From contig CM046297.1 in NCBI GenBank assembly GCA_025267735.1, forward strand, positions 28,484,011 through 28,548,010: a stretch of DNA of 64,000 nt, read 5' to 3'. The DNA is from Mactra quadrangularis. Its lineage: Eukaryota; Mollusca; Bivalvia; Venerida; Mactridae. The notes under the pieces are model-generated. The model had not been told where the DNA came from. It did no database searches and saw nothing but the letters and a program-made list of their open reading frames with translations. A program made the position numbers and the translations under genes. Positions 12,161 through 23,777 of this stretch are shown here, in pieces (the first letter of the stretch is position 1; every line of letters starts with the position of its first letter).

Positions 12161-13350
12161 CTTTCTTGTACAGGGCTGTCTACATATTACAATATATTTT
12201 GTGTTTTCTGCACTCTTGAAAGTAAGTTTCGTCTAAAGATTAACTAATCCTTTAAAGTTCAACCGACTTTCATACATGTATGTTTCCATTTCGTAATGAA
12301 CAAAGATACATCACTGTGTTTGTATACATGTCACCATACAGTTAGAGATATAGAAACACAAACGCCAGATTTTAAGTTGTGGAATTTACTAAAATATTAA
12401 TGAATTAATGAACATGCATGTATAATGTGCTCCCCAAGCAATGTGTGTTGTTTTACTTACATTCGTGTAAAAGAACGCCCGACAAAGCGTTAAGTTGGGC
12501 ACCACATATTCCAAAAATCATTCGACATATTAAATCCAAATTGTTCTCTCCACTGGCGTCATAAATACCATGCTCATAAATAACCAATCACCACATTTTT
12601 GTTATAATAAAATCATCACTCAAAAACAACAACAAAAAATAACACCACAAAAAACTTGACAACAAATTCAGAAACAATTTCACAAATTTTCACTTATTCA
12701 CCATCATTCACTCTCATACAGTCTCTATCACACGCCGAGTTCACCAGTCAGACTAGACGCACAGTACATACATTCAGTAAAGATACATGCACCAAGTGCC
12801 GTTCAAAAAAACATGTATAATATTATTCATGCGTTTTATCCGCCTGACCGCTGCTGTCGATCAAGATAGACAATGTTGGGAAAGTCAAGCGTTTTAGTGA
12901 TCATTGATTAGGGCGTCACACAAGCGTCTACTACACCATGATGTATAACAGCGACTCTTGTAGCCGACATATTGTTTCCAAATCCCATGTGCATATTTGT
13001 CTAGGATTTTAAAGTGAATCCTAACTTTTTTTGGTAACAAAAATCAGCATTCGTTGGCCTAGATGCTTAATTAGAAAATTAGAGACAAACTTTTTCATTT
13101 GGTATGATTTTGTATTCTTTATAAATCTGGCGTGCTTAAAGAACGACATCAATACATTAAAACATAAAATCAATTAAAAAGAAACAGAACAGACATTGTT
13201 GGCATGGACTCCTATCTATGTTATCAACAAAAAATCGAAAATTTAGTAAAATTATATTTGTACTGATAAATTGGTAGCTTTTTTGAGTAATTAACCCAAC
13301 CCCCATAAAAGTCACGTCAGAACAAAATGACAGTTAACCGACATCAAACA
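12161..13350. other. Unannotated stretch
   Basis: No gene or repeat was recognised. An A/C-rich segment lies at about 12600-12700. Confidence 0.45.
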
Positions 13351-13351
13351 T

Positions 13352-13462
13352 GAAGTTATTAAAATATAACATGTATTAAAGACACAATAAACTGTTCAAA
13401 CCACTCAGCTTTCTATACTTGAATTTGACGAAGTGTCATTTTCTTAAAAGGGTGGGGTACTT
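13352..13462 (+). repeat. Interspersed repeat, copy 1 (partner at 39466)
   Basis: About 110 bp match the sequence near 39466-39577 in the same orientation. Shared blocks include TTATTAAAATATAACATGTA, GACACAATAAAC.GTTCAAACCACTC and GAATTTGACGAAG. No terminal inverted repeats were found. It is a fragment of an unidentified interspersed family. Confidence 0.6.
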
Positions 13463-14882
13463 TTATAAGAGCACACTATATTTATTTATACAATAATGTT
13501 CAATATAATTATGTATTCATTATAGCAGTTTTGTCTACTATAACATGTCTTCATCTTAAACATATTGTAATCAAAACTATTGTTTCAAGTATTGACAACC
13601 AAATTCTACTTCCGGTTTTGATCTACTTTCACTTTGAAATGCAATAAATAACATAAACATATTTAAGAAACATTTGCATTTAATTAAAGAATAATGTTCA
13701 TCAGAGGTGTTTGAAATTGATAAATGCGTATTTTCGTTGCAGTCCAAACACAGTGTTACTTTTGATAATGTGGCTTTAAATCAGCGTTATTAGACGAATT
13801 TAGTGCAATATTAGTGCAATACATGTTCAGTATAGTTCCATGGTAAGGACCAATAAAATCGATTATCTTAATAGGGGAATGGTCTTTTTATAGGGAAATG
13901 TTTCTCCTCAAATTAAGCTTCTGGGACTTTAAACCCGTCATAAATCGCATGATGTTTTGCATTAACCAAAATGGTCTTTACAGTGGAACTTTTCTGTATG
14001 TTCTTGCAATCAGAATTGCTAGAACACAAATTGTCAGTGTCCATTGACAAGTTAGCTGAGCTTTCAAACGAAGCAAGGCAAAAACATTAACAATTGCAGG
14101 TATATGAAAATTTAGGTTTAAAAAGGTCCATTGTACGTACAGACGCCATGCTGTTTCACTTAATCCCTTGAAAAAGAGATTTTTCAGTCTTAAGTTAAGT
14201 CTGATTTTTAAAAATAAATTTCAGAATTATTCATACTAAGATAATCACCAAGTCACGAATTTCAGTTGCCAAAAGTTGGTTGTTCCCATATGATAATACA
14301 AGATTTTGATATAAATGTTTAAAGTCGGCCATCTGAGAAAAACACGTAGCAATGATCGCCGACAATGATAGCCGAAATGTTCCACATGCAGGGACAAAAA
14401 AGAAATCGATTACATTAAGAGCGCAACGCTCCGGCGTTGAGTTCAAAACAAATAAAATTGACGAACAACATGCACTCCCAGCAGCTTGCTATATTAATTT
14501 TCAGGTAACTTTAGCACTCCTCCTCTATGTATAATCGCAATAGTTAATCACAAAGACGTGCAAATGGCTGACACCATGTTACTTTGTCAAAGTCATACAC
14601 CGGGCCTCAATTCTTAGTAAAATTACAGCTTAATATTACAATAATATATCAACTAATTAATTCTACCGGGATTGCATTATTAGTATACAGATGCTGTATA
14701 AATCACAATATTTAAATGACTGGTTTACAATCTTAAACTCATGGGATACACCTTCTTTTGTCTGTACCAGTCTACCGATTCTATTTATAGTAACGCAGTC
14801 GATTTTGACCGTACTAGTCATTATGTTATAACTCTTTGACGTCATAAACGGTAAATATCGGCTACAGTCTTATAATGAACTC
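13463..14882. other. Unannotated stretch with a chance frame
   Basis: A 60-codon frame at 14352-14534 contains CAG/GTAACT, a possible splice donor, at about 14501-14508. Without a homologue or an upstream or downstream exon I do not call it coding. Confidence 0.35.
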
Positions 14883-14991
14883 CCATTGGTCAGTGATTAG
14901 TATACTTCAATTTGATTGGTTATTTGTCAAAAGGCTAGAGTATTATTAACCAATCAAATCGTTAATTAAACATCACGTGATGTTATATATA
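14883..14991 (+). promoter_or_regulatory. Promoter-like cluster: CCAAT boxes, CACGTG palindrome, TATA run
   Basis: Elements in order are CCATTGG (14883), ATTGG (14915), CCAAT (14950), the perfect 16-bp palindrome AACATCACGTGATGTT (14969-14984) containing an E-box, and TATATATA (14984-14991). TTTGATTGGTT (14911-14921) and AACCAATCAAA (14948-14958) form a perfect 11-bp inverted repeat, so the cluster might instead be a foldback fragment. Downstream sequence is slightly GC-richer to about 15430 but holds no convincing exon. The promoter role is inference. Confidence 0.3.
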
Positions 14992-16140
14992 GCAGAAATG
15001 CGGAATGAAATTGATATTTAGTAATATTTGTCGACGAGTGTTTATAAAAGTCAATTCTTAATTATTTCCCGACAGTTATTTTATACCAGTCACTTTTATG
15101 AAATGGACAAAACATAATATAGTGCGGCGTATGAAGATACAATCGTTGGATATTTTCGTTCATTATTCGTTATTTATTTATTCGTTATTTTAAATAAGAC
15201 CGTTCGTGTACAAAACGCATGAAGATAGCATTGTTCTCGATTTGCAGAATCGCGAATATTGATAACCTGTGCCGGGGTACCAGAATAGCTTCAAGGTAGC
15301 TTCAACAATATCGCGGCCTGAGCAAATGTCAGTGCGTTTCGAATGTATTCAGCTAGCAATACATCCCAGCAAGCGCTACATTGCAGGAAACCTAAGCATC
15401 GGGAAACGCTTACTAGCGCTAGTTTGAGTTATCCTTACGTAACTGCTTTATTGATTCTTGAATAAAATATCAGACAAAAGTAATCATAATAAACAATAAA
15501 ACAAATAACAACAACTAGGAGGGAAACAATCAGCCAGAAATTATAGTCATAGTTTTTGAACGATTTTAAGAGTTCAATGTCTATAGTAAAAATCGTCTCT
15601 CTTTTCAATCTTCTTCATTTATTTGTCCTCGGTTCTATTCCTCACGACTAATTGAAATTGGAAGCAAACTTTAAAAAACCGAGTATTCAGTGCTTTCAGC
15701 GCTTTGATTTAAATAAGGAAGTACAAAATACTGAGTTATTAACCACGTTATAACGGAGACATGTGTGATACCCGTGGGAGAGGCGAACCTGTATGAGATT
15801 CAGATCATTGACGTTATCCCGTGCGGTTGGTATTTGTTTTAACCATTATTATATCACACATAGACTGTCTCTCTCCTGGGTACAATCGCACCAGGAACAT
15901 ATCTCTATCAGACAATGTCTGGTAAGAAAACTTAAAGTATTAGAACATCAAGTCTTTTGACAAATTATGATTTTCGAAACAAGTTGTCGGCACGCAACAT
16001 ATTGTTATACTGTAATGATTATATGAGCTCCCGAGGAAAGATTTTCTGATTAAAATAACACGAGTTTTGAAATAAAAACACCAAAAATAGACACTGTTGT
16101 TTTATTTGAAACATCTACATAATTATGAAGATAAGTTTTA
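14992..16140. other. Unannotated stretch, partly GC-richer
   Basis: The part at about 15240-15430 has more G, C and CpG than its surroundings and short AGCGCT palindromes. No reading frame of note was seen. It could be a 5' untranslated region if the promoter-like cluster upstream is real, but nothing confirms this. Confidence 0.35.
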
Positions 16141-16465
16141 GTGCTATACTGGTGTTGGTTTTTGTTGTTGAAATATTGATGTTGCTGAGAGTTAAGTTGT
16201 TATGTTGTTTTGTTGTGATATGATTTATATTTACAACATAATACTTGTATGTTGTTTTGTGTTGGTGTTTTGAGTACTGTCAATGTTTTGTCCTGTTTTA
16301 TTATGTTCAGTTTTATTCTGTTCCCTTTTATTCTGTTTAGGTTTATTATGCCTTTTCCTGTGGTATACTATTATGTTTTGTTTCATACTATTTTTGTTGT
16401 ATTTTAATATGTTTTGTTTTGTTCTGTGTTATTATTTTCTGTTCTATTCTGCTCTGTTCTGAGAT
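16141..16465 (+). repeat. T/G-rich low-complexity tract
   Basis: The plus strand is dominated by variants of TGTTTTATTC and TTGTTGTTTTG, ending in TTCTGTTCTATTCTGCTCTG. The last part is a decayed form of the TGTTC/GAACA pentamer seen as a long array at 61796. Opposed frames of about 62-68 codons at 16388-16607 run over its end and are not supported as genes. Confidence 0.6.
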
Positions 16466-16663
16466 TTTTCTCAGTGGTTTTAAAAAGCAAAACATTCTCG
16501 ACACAAGGATATTTAAAAACAACAAGATTCCAAACTTGCCAGTGACTAGCAACAGATTATTAAGTAAATACATCTTAAGTGCATCCCATTGCACAAACGT
16601 CTTTTAAACTATATATATTAAGTGAAAAACCGGAACATTTTCTTAATAAGTGTTAGTATGTTA

Positions 16664-16975
16664 GTATTCACTTGTTATCCAGGTCGATAGCGCAGTTGGT
16701 AGCGCGCCGGGATTTAGAATCTCGTGCCCGAGGGGGTGCGGGTTCGAATCCCACCCGGGGATTTTATACTCTTCCATGAAAATTTGACAATAATGTCGTA
16801 TTTCCTCCATTGATTAGATAATATGGAGAAGTTTCCGGCCTTGTGGAAGGGTAGGCGAGTACTGGTTATAGACAAGAGTCCAGGAAAACTAGGTTAGGTG
16901 CGCTGGACGCCGTAAAATGACCTAAATTGTGTTGATACGGCGTTAACTCCAATAAATAAATAGGTATTCACTTGT
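16664..16975 (+). mobile_element. tRNA-derived SINE with target-site duplication (head type B)
   Basis: The element (16676-16963) is flanked by the exact 12-bp duplication GTATTCACTTGT at 16664-16675 and 16964-16975. The tRNA-like head has an A box (TAGCGCAGTTGGTAGCGC) and a B box (GGTTCGAATCCC). The body contains CGGCCTTGTGGAAGGGTAGG. The 3' tail is GACGCCGTAAAATGACCTAA, then TTGTGTTGATACGGCGTTAA and a short A/T-rich end. SINEs are Pol III transcribed and mobilised by a partner LINE, which usually supplies the recognised tail. The acceptor-stem pairing is lost, so this is not a working tRNA gene. Confidence 0.9.
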
Positions 16976-18173
16976 AGGGTACTTCATGAATTCCAAGGAC
17001 AACAAACTCTAATAGCATCGGACATTGACACTAGTCGTAAATTTATTAGACAATGTCTTTAAAATCCAGAGATAAAATCACGTGGTACGATGCTAGAACA
17101 TTGACGCTTTCATTGGTGAAAATAAAAGATTACTTTGTTTTTCATGAATAATTTATCGAGTTGAAGAAAATAATTGTTTAGTAAATTACTTTACGCCTTT
17201 TTTACAACAGACCGAGCGATATGAGGCTGACAATGTACCTAACCATCGTCGTCTGGATGGACCAGTACTTGGCTCATGTCCTTGATGAATTTAAATTGGG
17301 CAGCTCACCTAACTTATTTCCTGTTTCTTTGTCTACGACCAGTGTTTATTTACTATTCCACAAGACCGACAACTTCTTCATATATATCAATCAAGTAGGA
17401 GATCTAAATATGTCATTATTGTAAACTGTCCAAAACTATAGCCAGACCGATATGAGTCTAATAACGGCATGGTTGTAGTACAGGGGCATTCATTTCAAAT
17501 TAAGTATTTAGGACCTCAAAAAAGACACAACTTCGCATAATGTTATAACAACCAATGCGCATCTAACAGCAAAACTTTACTGTATATTCAAAATAGTGAT
17601 ACAAGATAGTATGGTGATACACACACTTTTTTGTAATTTCCACTAAGTGAAAACTGATCATATATAAATAGATGTTTGTTGATTAACTTACTCGGACAGT
17701 CTTACACCTGCTTGTAAATTAACTCTTTCTGTTCCTAGATTATTTATTATTCATAGATAATTCTTACTGACCAGCTGTCTATATCAGTTACCATGACAAC
17801 AACACCAAAAACAACAGTAAAAGAGGAACTACAGAACAAAATACTTTAGGTTTCTCTATATACAGTATAAATCAATTTTGTAAAATTGGTGTGTTCGTGT
17901 ACTTAAAATTTTGGATTGATCCGTTTATGGGGAAAACGCATGTTACAAGAACTCTTTTACTTTTTCATAAGGAAACCTACCCTATTTAGAAGAATTTACT
18001 AGGAATTTCACCTTTAATGCTAAATCTTTATGTAAAGCCGGTTTGATTCTCTAATAGATACAAATCTACGAGTATAATCGAACAACTCCTGTCTTCAGTT
18101 ACATGCCAAAATATTTCATTAATAACATTTTGTCATTATAAATATTAGAACATTAACATAATAGACAAAACCC
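16976..18173. other. Unannotated stretch with one weak exon candidate
   Basis: Apart from the candidate segment at 17211-17285, listed separately, nothing was recognised. Confidence 0.4.
17211..17285 (+). CDS. Weak candidate terminal exon
   Basis: A pyrimidine-rich tract and CAG end at 17210, a good splice-acceptor context. From 17211 a frame of 24 codons beginning ACC GAG CGA TAT stays open to TGA at 17283-17285. Its peptide is hydrophilic and mixed (TERYEADNVPNHRRLDGP and on), unlike the AT-driven composition of most frames here. A different frame gives a 67-codon ORF at 17221-17424. No homologue is recognised and no partner exon was found, so this may be chance. Confidence 0.12.
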   Translation, partial: TERYEADNVPNHRRLDGPVLGSCP

Positions 18174-18354
18174 AGAATTCAAATATTTGGGTTTTCCCCT
18201 GCGGTACAAACAAACCTCCACCGTCATAATGCAAATATGTGCACAAAGAATAATATGACTAAGTTAGTATTTCTTGCTTTTTTGCAATAATGTGTAACAG
18301 GCTTTGTTTGAACCGCCTGTGCACGGACGGAAAAACCCACAAATTTGAGTTCCA
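18174..18354. mobile_element. Foldback MITE
   Basis: The arms converge over the whole length. AATTCAAATATTTGGGTTTT on the left matches the reverse complement of the segment at 18335-18352. GCGGTACAAACAAACCT pairs with AGGCTTTGTTTGAACCGC at 18300-18317, and CATAATGCAAA with the TTTGCAATAATG side. The centre is the palindrome CTAAGTTAG. Such near-complete inverted repeats are typical of foldback-type non-autonomous DNA elements. Clear target duplications were not identified. Confidence 0.7.
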
Positions 18355-19430
18355 AATCAGAAATATAACATCACACTCCAATTAAACAGTAAAAAGAGCA
18401 TTTCCATAATAAAATAATAAATGACATATTTACCTTGGCGCAACAATGTCATAAAATATGTTTATCAAACTAAAAACCCCATAAATAACTAAGCCAATCA
18501 AGGCAGGAAACACACGACAACGGCTATAAGCTTACCTGAACGGATACATTCATTGATGACAAGTTACCATGCCAACGTGAAATCAATTTGCAGAAATTAT
18601 CCATTAATATAATAAGGAACAGTAATTTAATCTAATACATGAAGCAAATCTCAAAAAAACACCACGTGGCATATTAAAGAAAACAATAATAACATAAAAA
18701 CTTCCTTATAAGGTCAAACGTTATGAATGATTCTTATGTCTTACAAAAACGATCGTAAATCTAAGAAAAAAAGAGCTCTACTCCTTTACAAAATGGGACG
18801 CTGACATAGAGCGCCTGAATGACACGGATCAATACTGTAAACAATTAACGCTGCAAGCGTCTCCGTGATCAATACAATCTGGATATAAGTGTCCACTCGC
18901 CGTCAGTGAAGAGGCACGAGGAAAATAGAATTTGTCGATGGAAACGTTTGTAATCAAAGAATTTCTGATCAACTGAGAGCGGGAAAATAAAAAATGAGTT
19001 TGTGCCTTAACAATTCACATTAAAGGTAGGCGTCTATACTTTAAGACAAAAATTGAGACTCTGTGCAATGTTGTACATCTATATGACAAATTTCATGAAA
19101 ATCTGACTTCATATACATTATCGCAATGTTCGATCTTGTGATCGTAGACCATCGTGACCATTCGGCAATTTCCGGGATCATTGGACAAAGCCAGATCGAG
19201 TTCAGGCTGGGCATTGCAACTGCTTTCATGCTAGTGTTATGTTTACAACCTCAAAGAAGCTAGTCTCTTTCAACTGTCAGCAAGTGACTTAAATTCATCG
19301 AAGCTGTTAGGTCATCAAAGGTAAAGGAAAATTGGATGTTCGTTCCAAGTAAGATAACAAAAGTGTGAAGTCACAATGTGAAATGAAAAGTTTAGCTGCA
19401 CATGACATACAATAACATTGTAAATCAACG

Positions 19431-19758
19431 AAACAAACTTTTTTAATGGGTTTAACGCCGTGTCAACACAATTTAGCTCATTTACGGCGTCCAGCTCACC
19501 TTACCTAACTATCCTGGACCCTTGTCTATAACCAGTACTCACCTACCCTTCCACATGGCCGGAAACTTCTCCATATACCTTACTAATGAAGTAACATTGA
19601 TATTATTGTCAAAATTTCATGAAAAGGTATAACCTCCCCGGGTGGGATTCGAACCCGTACCCCCTTCGGGACACGATATGTACCCCCCTTCGGGACACGA
19701 TATTCCAAATCCCAGCGCGCTACCAACTGCGCCACAGACCGGGGTTGACAAAACAAAC
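19431..19758 (-). mobile_element. tRNA-derived SINE (head type B) with internal head duplication
   Basis: The minus-strand copy (19439-19750) belongs to the family at 16676. The flanks share AAACAAAC (19431-19438 and 19751-19758). The tail appears here as the complement of ACGGCGTTAAACCCATT. The body matches the first copy, and the B box is GGTTCGAATCCC. A 23-24-bp segment of the tRNA-like head is duplicated in tandem (19657-19679 and 19680-19703), which lengthens the anticodon-to-B-box interval. A 63-codon minus frame over the head is a by-product. Confidence 0.88.
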
Positions 19759-19952
19759 ATACCAACAGTAGCAAACTAACAGTGGTGCGTTAAGCGCTTT
19801 GATTTTGAGAATATTAAATAAGCTTGTACTCTACCGAAAATTCAAAATTAACATTTAACTTATTCATAGCAATTGGGAAAATAATCCCAACTTAAATCAT
19901 GCAATGGAAGTCAACAGTTGTTAATAATTTATGATTCTATGTTTGTATTTTA

Positions 19953-20032
19953 TAATCCCAAAGCATTAAAGCGGACATAACAAGCATAATGGTAATCCCA
20001 AAGCATTAAAGCGGACATAACAAGCATAATGG
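19953..20032 (+). repeat. Exact 40-bp tandem duplication
   Basis: Two identical 40-bp copies, each beginning TAATCCCAAAGCATTAAAGC, adjoin at 19992/19993. No divergence is visible, so the duplication is recent or an assembly artefact. Confidence 0.95.
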
Positions 20033-20783
20033 TTCAACAGTTATATTTAATACAGGAAGAAATCATGCATGTTTATGTACACGCAGTCATCAATATTTAA
20101 GTTAAAGAGCGTCTCGTGAGACTGATTCAGTTTCATTTGTGAATTCACTGAGAGTTTTCTCCCCGATTCGTTTATGCACATGATAAAATGAATGGCTTTC
20201 CTGCGTCATATGACATATCGTTTGTATACTGTAGTTGACGACCCTAGACAAAAATGTCGCGTAATAAAGTAGTTCGGTAAACGCTGCTGTCATTTTAACG
20301 CTTACGCATCGATCTGTATCAACAAAACGCTCAATGAATGATCGTTCCTTTCCAAGCGTTTAGACTGGTATGCTATATCAGTTCGTGATTAAAGATATCT
20401 GACTGATATATTAATGAACCCGACAAAGGAATAAAAGCTGCTGAAGCTACTGAAATCAGTTTTACAGGAACGTGACTTTAATACCAAATATGGAATTTGA
20501 ACAGTCATCATTATAACGTCTTTGTCCTGAAAGTGACTTTGTTAACCATTAACAGCACGTGACTTCCATGACAATTTAGTATTTATTGTTTCATTCTCGT
20601 GTACTCTTGTAAAGAGAAAAGAATCAGCAGACATTGAGAGAAAACTATGGAAAATAATCTACTGCAAGTGGCAGATAAGGAAACCTTCATAAACTCCAGC
20701 TGGGTAAAAGACCATAACTTTAAATGTGGAAATGTATAAGAATTTACTGTTTACTAAGACAATATTACGCCCAACATCTCGTC
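20033..20783. other. Unannotated stretch
   Basis: Nothing was recognised. A 63-codon minus frame at 20102-20293 has no known match. Confidence 0.4.
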
Positions 20784-21045
20784 AGTTTCTGCCCTCAGAA
20801 TTATAAACTACCGAGTGTTCCAGTCCGTGCTGTTTAATCAGACACAAACCAAACTAAAACACCAAGCCAGCAAAGTCCTTTTCAACTGAGGGCTCTACAC
20901 TACCAACAGCCCCAGTCCCAGCTGTGCAATTGATCACAAACCAAAACAAAACACTCGGCAAGTCCTGCCTCTCTTAGGACTATGCAAAACCAAGTGTCTC
21001 AGGCCAAACTGTTAAATGGGACGCAAATCAAATCAAGACCTAATA
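20784..21045 (+). repeat. Degenerate tandem repeat, three units of about 88 bp
   Basis: Units begin near 20784, 20874 and 20961 with AGTYCY-type starts, then CTCAGGA-like and CTACCGAGTG-like segments, then a GACACAAACCAAACTAAAAC-like segment. The units are diverged but keep their order. No known satellite name applies. Confidence 0.5.
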
Positions 21046-21849
21046 CGAGAAATCAGAAACAAATAAAACAATCAAAATATACATGAAAAGCTGAAACTAT
21101 TTCTGAGTAAATCGATCTCAACTCTTCTATGATAAGAAGTGATACTCTTCTTCCAATCTATGACATAGCTTACACGACGTTAACCCAGTAATAGATTCAG
21201 TTGAATTTATCAATATTTCCGAAATGTAACTGAATTGACCCGGATTGCTTGATTCACGTACTGGTTGGGATTTAGCTATAACATAGCTATATTTAGAAAC
21301 GAGGCAATTAATCATGCATACCTCCAAACTGAAGAGTTATTTTCTTCTTATGCGACCCATTGAGATGTAAATTGGTTTCCTGCCTTAATATCTTGTACCA
21401 GTATTCTAGGAAACATAATTGGCATAGATAGAAGGCATTTTTACCAGAATATTTGGGATAGAAAACGTTTCCATTTTGAGGTCATGTTTCTAGCGTTGAT
21501 TCCTTAATAAAAAGCCCGCAAAATTTCGCACCAACGGCATTATTGTGGTTAGAATTTATTTCTCTATTTTCAATACAACGTGTTTTACCATAACCTAATT
21601 GATTCATTCATTCTTTAGATGAAATATTCCGGTCAAAAGTTCATAGTCCGCGAGAATTCTTTTTTATTATTGTATATTCCAAGCTAGGACCTACTGATGA
21701 ATGGAAATTGTATTTTATTCCAAAACAAGTTCAAATAAATTTTCTATTTTCTGTCGTAGATAGTCTTTAACAGTTCTGTGATGACTCTATAAATTATTGA
21801 GTATTGGGTTTAGCAGGACGTTTAAGGAATCATAAAAAATATAATAGAA

Positions 21850-22060
21850 GGAAGGTCATGACCTTGACATTGATCATGGGTTCAGAGGTCAGATATAACA
21901 AGGCAAACATAGATATTTATATTGACATAGGGTTCAGAGGTCAAATTATAACAAGGTGAGCTTTGACCTAAGCATTGACATCGGATTCAGGGGTCAAATT
22001 ATTTTAAGGCAAACTTTGACCTTGATACTTGTATTGAAATTGAGTACAGAGTTATTTTAT
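21850..22060 (+). repeat. Degenerate tandem repeat of about 52 bp with AGGTCA half-sites
   Basis: Three full units and a partial one repeat GGGTTCAGAGGTCAAATTAT, AACAAGGCAAAC, TTTGACCTT and ATTGACAT. AGGTCA and its complement TGACCT, the nuclear-receptor half-site, recur once or twice per unit, for example in AAGGTCATGACCTT at 21853, which is a perfect palindrome. Function is inference; repeats can hold such sites by chance. Confidence 0.65.
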
Positions 22061-22583
22061 TACAAAGCAAACTTGCATAAACTAATTTTTATTTCTCATA
22101 TTTGTAAACTTACAAAAAGCCAAGACAACGGAGTAACAAATAGCATTGTCAGTGAGCTTGTTCTCTGACAAAGAGGTAAAGTATTGCAAGGCGAACATGT
22201 AAAGGGACACTAGCAACCCTTCATTAGGAATTTCTACCAAATATCATAATTTGTATAATTCAAGGACAATTAAGAAGAACCTTAATGTATTTTTAGCGTG
22301 ATTTAGTAGAAAGCACTTAAGTTTAAGAACAATGGAATAGTAATAACTATACTGTTCAATACGATAAAATAACAGTGGGTGCCGGCTTTATCTCAGCTTG
22401 GCAAAACTTTTCAGAATGTCTAAAACTGACTTTTGTTTCATTAAAACTAAACAATTTACATTCAGAACTAATTGCCAATTAGCCCTTTCGGTCTCTTACT
22501 TTTCAAATTTGTTCACAAATTTTTATGTTTGGATGCATATGTATATCATAGAAATAGGATTTTTAAAATGATTTTTTTCCAAT
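22061..22583. other. Unannotated stretch
   Basis: Nothing was recognised beyond AT-rich sequence. Confidence 0.4.
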
Positions 22584-22834
22584 GAGTAAACCGATGACAT
22601 TTTTTCAACGTCGTATTCAACACATATTTAGGTTATATATACGACGGCCAGCTCTTCCTACTATAGGTTTCCTGGACACTTTTCAATCACCAGTACTAAC
22701 TTACCCTACCACAAGGCCGACAACTCATGTATAGGGTATAACCTACCGCGGCCGGGTCGAACCCGCGATGTCCGGATTCGTCAGACATGCTAACCACTAC
22801 GCCACGGCCACAGCTTTGAGTAAGCCGATGACAT
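22584..22834 (-). mobile_element. tRNA-derived SINE with 17-bp target-site duplication (head type A)
   Basis: The flanks GAGTAAACCGATGACAT (22584-22600) and GAGTAAGCCGATGACAT (22818-22834) differ at one base. On the minus strand the head has an A box (TGGCGTAGTGGTTAGCAT) and a B box (GGGTTCGACCC). The body contains GTCGGCCTTGTGGTAGGGTA, and the tail ends in TGTGTTGAATACGACGTTGA. The body and tail match the type B SINEs at 16676 and 19439, but the tRNA head differs. Confidence 0.92.
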
Positions 22835-23777
22835 GATCATGTCTTTTAAACAGTCTCCTTAAATAATATCATTAGACCATATTTAAACACAAAGAAAGAA
22901 CTTGCCCATAAATAAACAACCATAAATAAACGGACAAAAATAACATGGCATGATAAGCTCTATATATAGAACGAACGCTTATTTATAACTCAAGCCAATA
23001 TTGTTCATTTCTGTATAAAAAACACAAACAAATATCCTTGCCAATTCAAGTGAAAAGAAGCTTTTGTGCGAAGTTAGGAATTACTTTATTCCAAATCTAA
23101 TAAACTCCAACGCAAACTGATTGATTGATTTGATTTGTATAACAATTGGCGTAATAATACACCACGAACTACTTTTTTGTCAAGTGGACTACTTTAGGAT
23201 CTGAGGAAATACAAGTACGGCGTTCGTTATTAACAGAGAATAAATGAAAGCATTTTGAAAGCATTCTAGAATTAACAAACAAGAGTCCATATGTGAAAAG
23301 TCTGCACTGAAAAAATATTTTCTAAGAACTTGATGGATTGTGAAACCTTGATATTTAAATAAGACGCCATTACTTTGTTAAGAATATGACGAATGACGTA
23401 AAACGAAACGTTTATCATTTCAAAATTGCTTTTCATACTGCAGTCGTAAATTATTACAACTGAAACTTGAGTCGATGAAAACATAAATCTAGCTTTTAAG
23501 CAGAGAAAAAGTAACAAAAGGAGCAAAAACACGAAGAAAGAATTGATGTCATAGATTGCTCATAAATTGACGTTTGATGAACATGTTTTGAGTTAAAAGC
23601 TTTAGCAAACGTATCTAATCTATAATTTAATCCTACTTTAATGATGTCAATAACAATTACATGTAAAATAAGTTTCTTTTATGAAAATGTATTTCGTCCT
23701 CTTTTTGTTTCACTTAAAGGAAATAGGGAACTTGTTTAGTGACGGCGATAAAACAATATAAATAGCTTTCGAGGAAC
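22835..23777. other. Unannotated stretch
   Basis: No feature was recognised. An 86-codon minus frame at 23272-23532 starts with a Leu/Phe-rich segment that could mimic a signal peptide, but the composition follows AT bias. Confidence 0.4.

Noticed and set aside
11815..12236. Overlapping forward frames of 82-134 codons with a repeating Tyr/Ile/Thr-rich peptide
   Set aside because: They are produced by the stop-free 23-bp minisatellite read in three phases.
14352..14534. 60-codon frame with a possible splice donor at its end
   Set aside because: No homologue, no upstream promoter and no downstream exon; the donor matches only a short consensus.
16676..16760. Possible functional tRNA gene
   Set aside because: A and B boxes are present, but the acceptor stem does not pair and the sequence continues into a SINE body with a flanking target duplication.
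21686..21705. CTGATGAATGGAAAT as a hammerhead core
   Set aside because: There is no stem II between the two conserved boxes.
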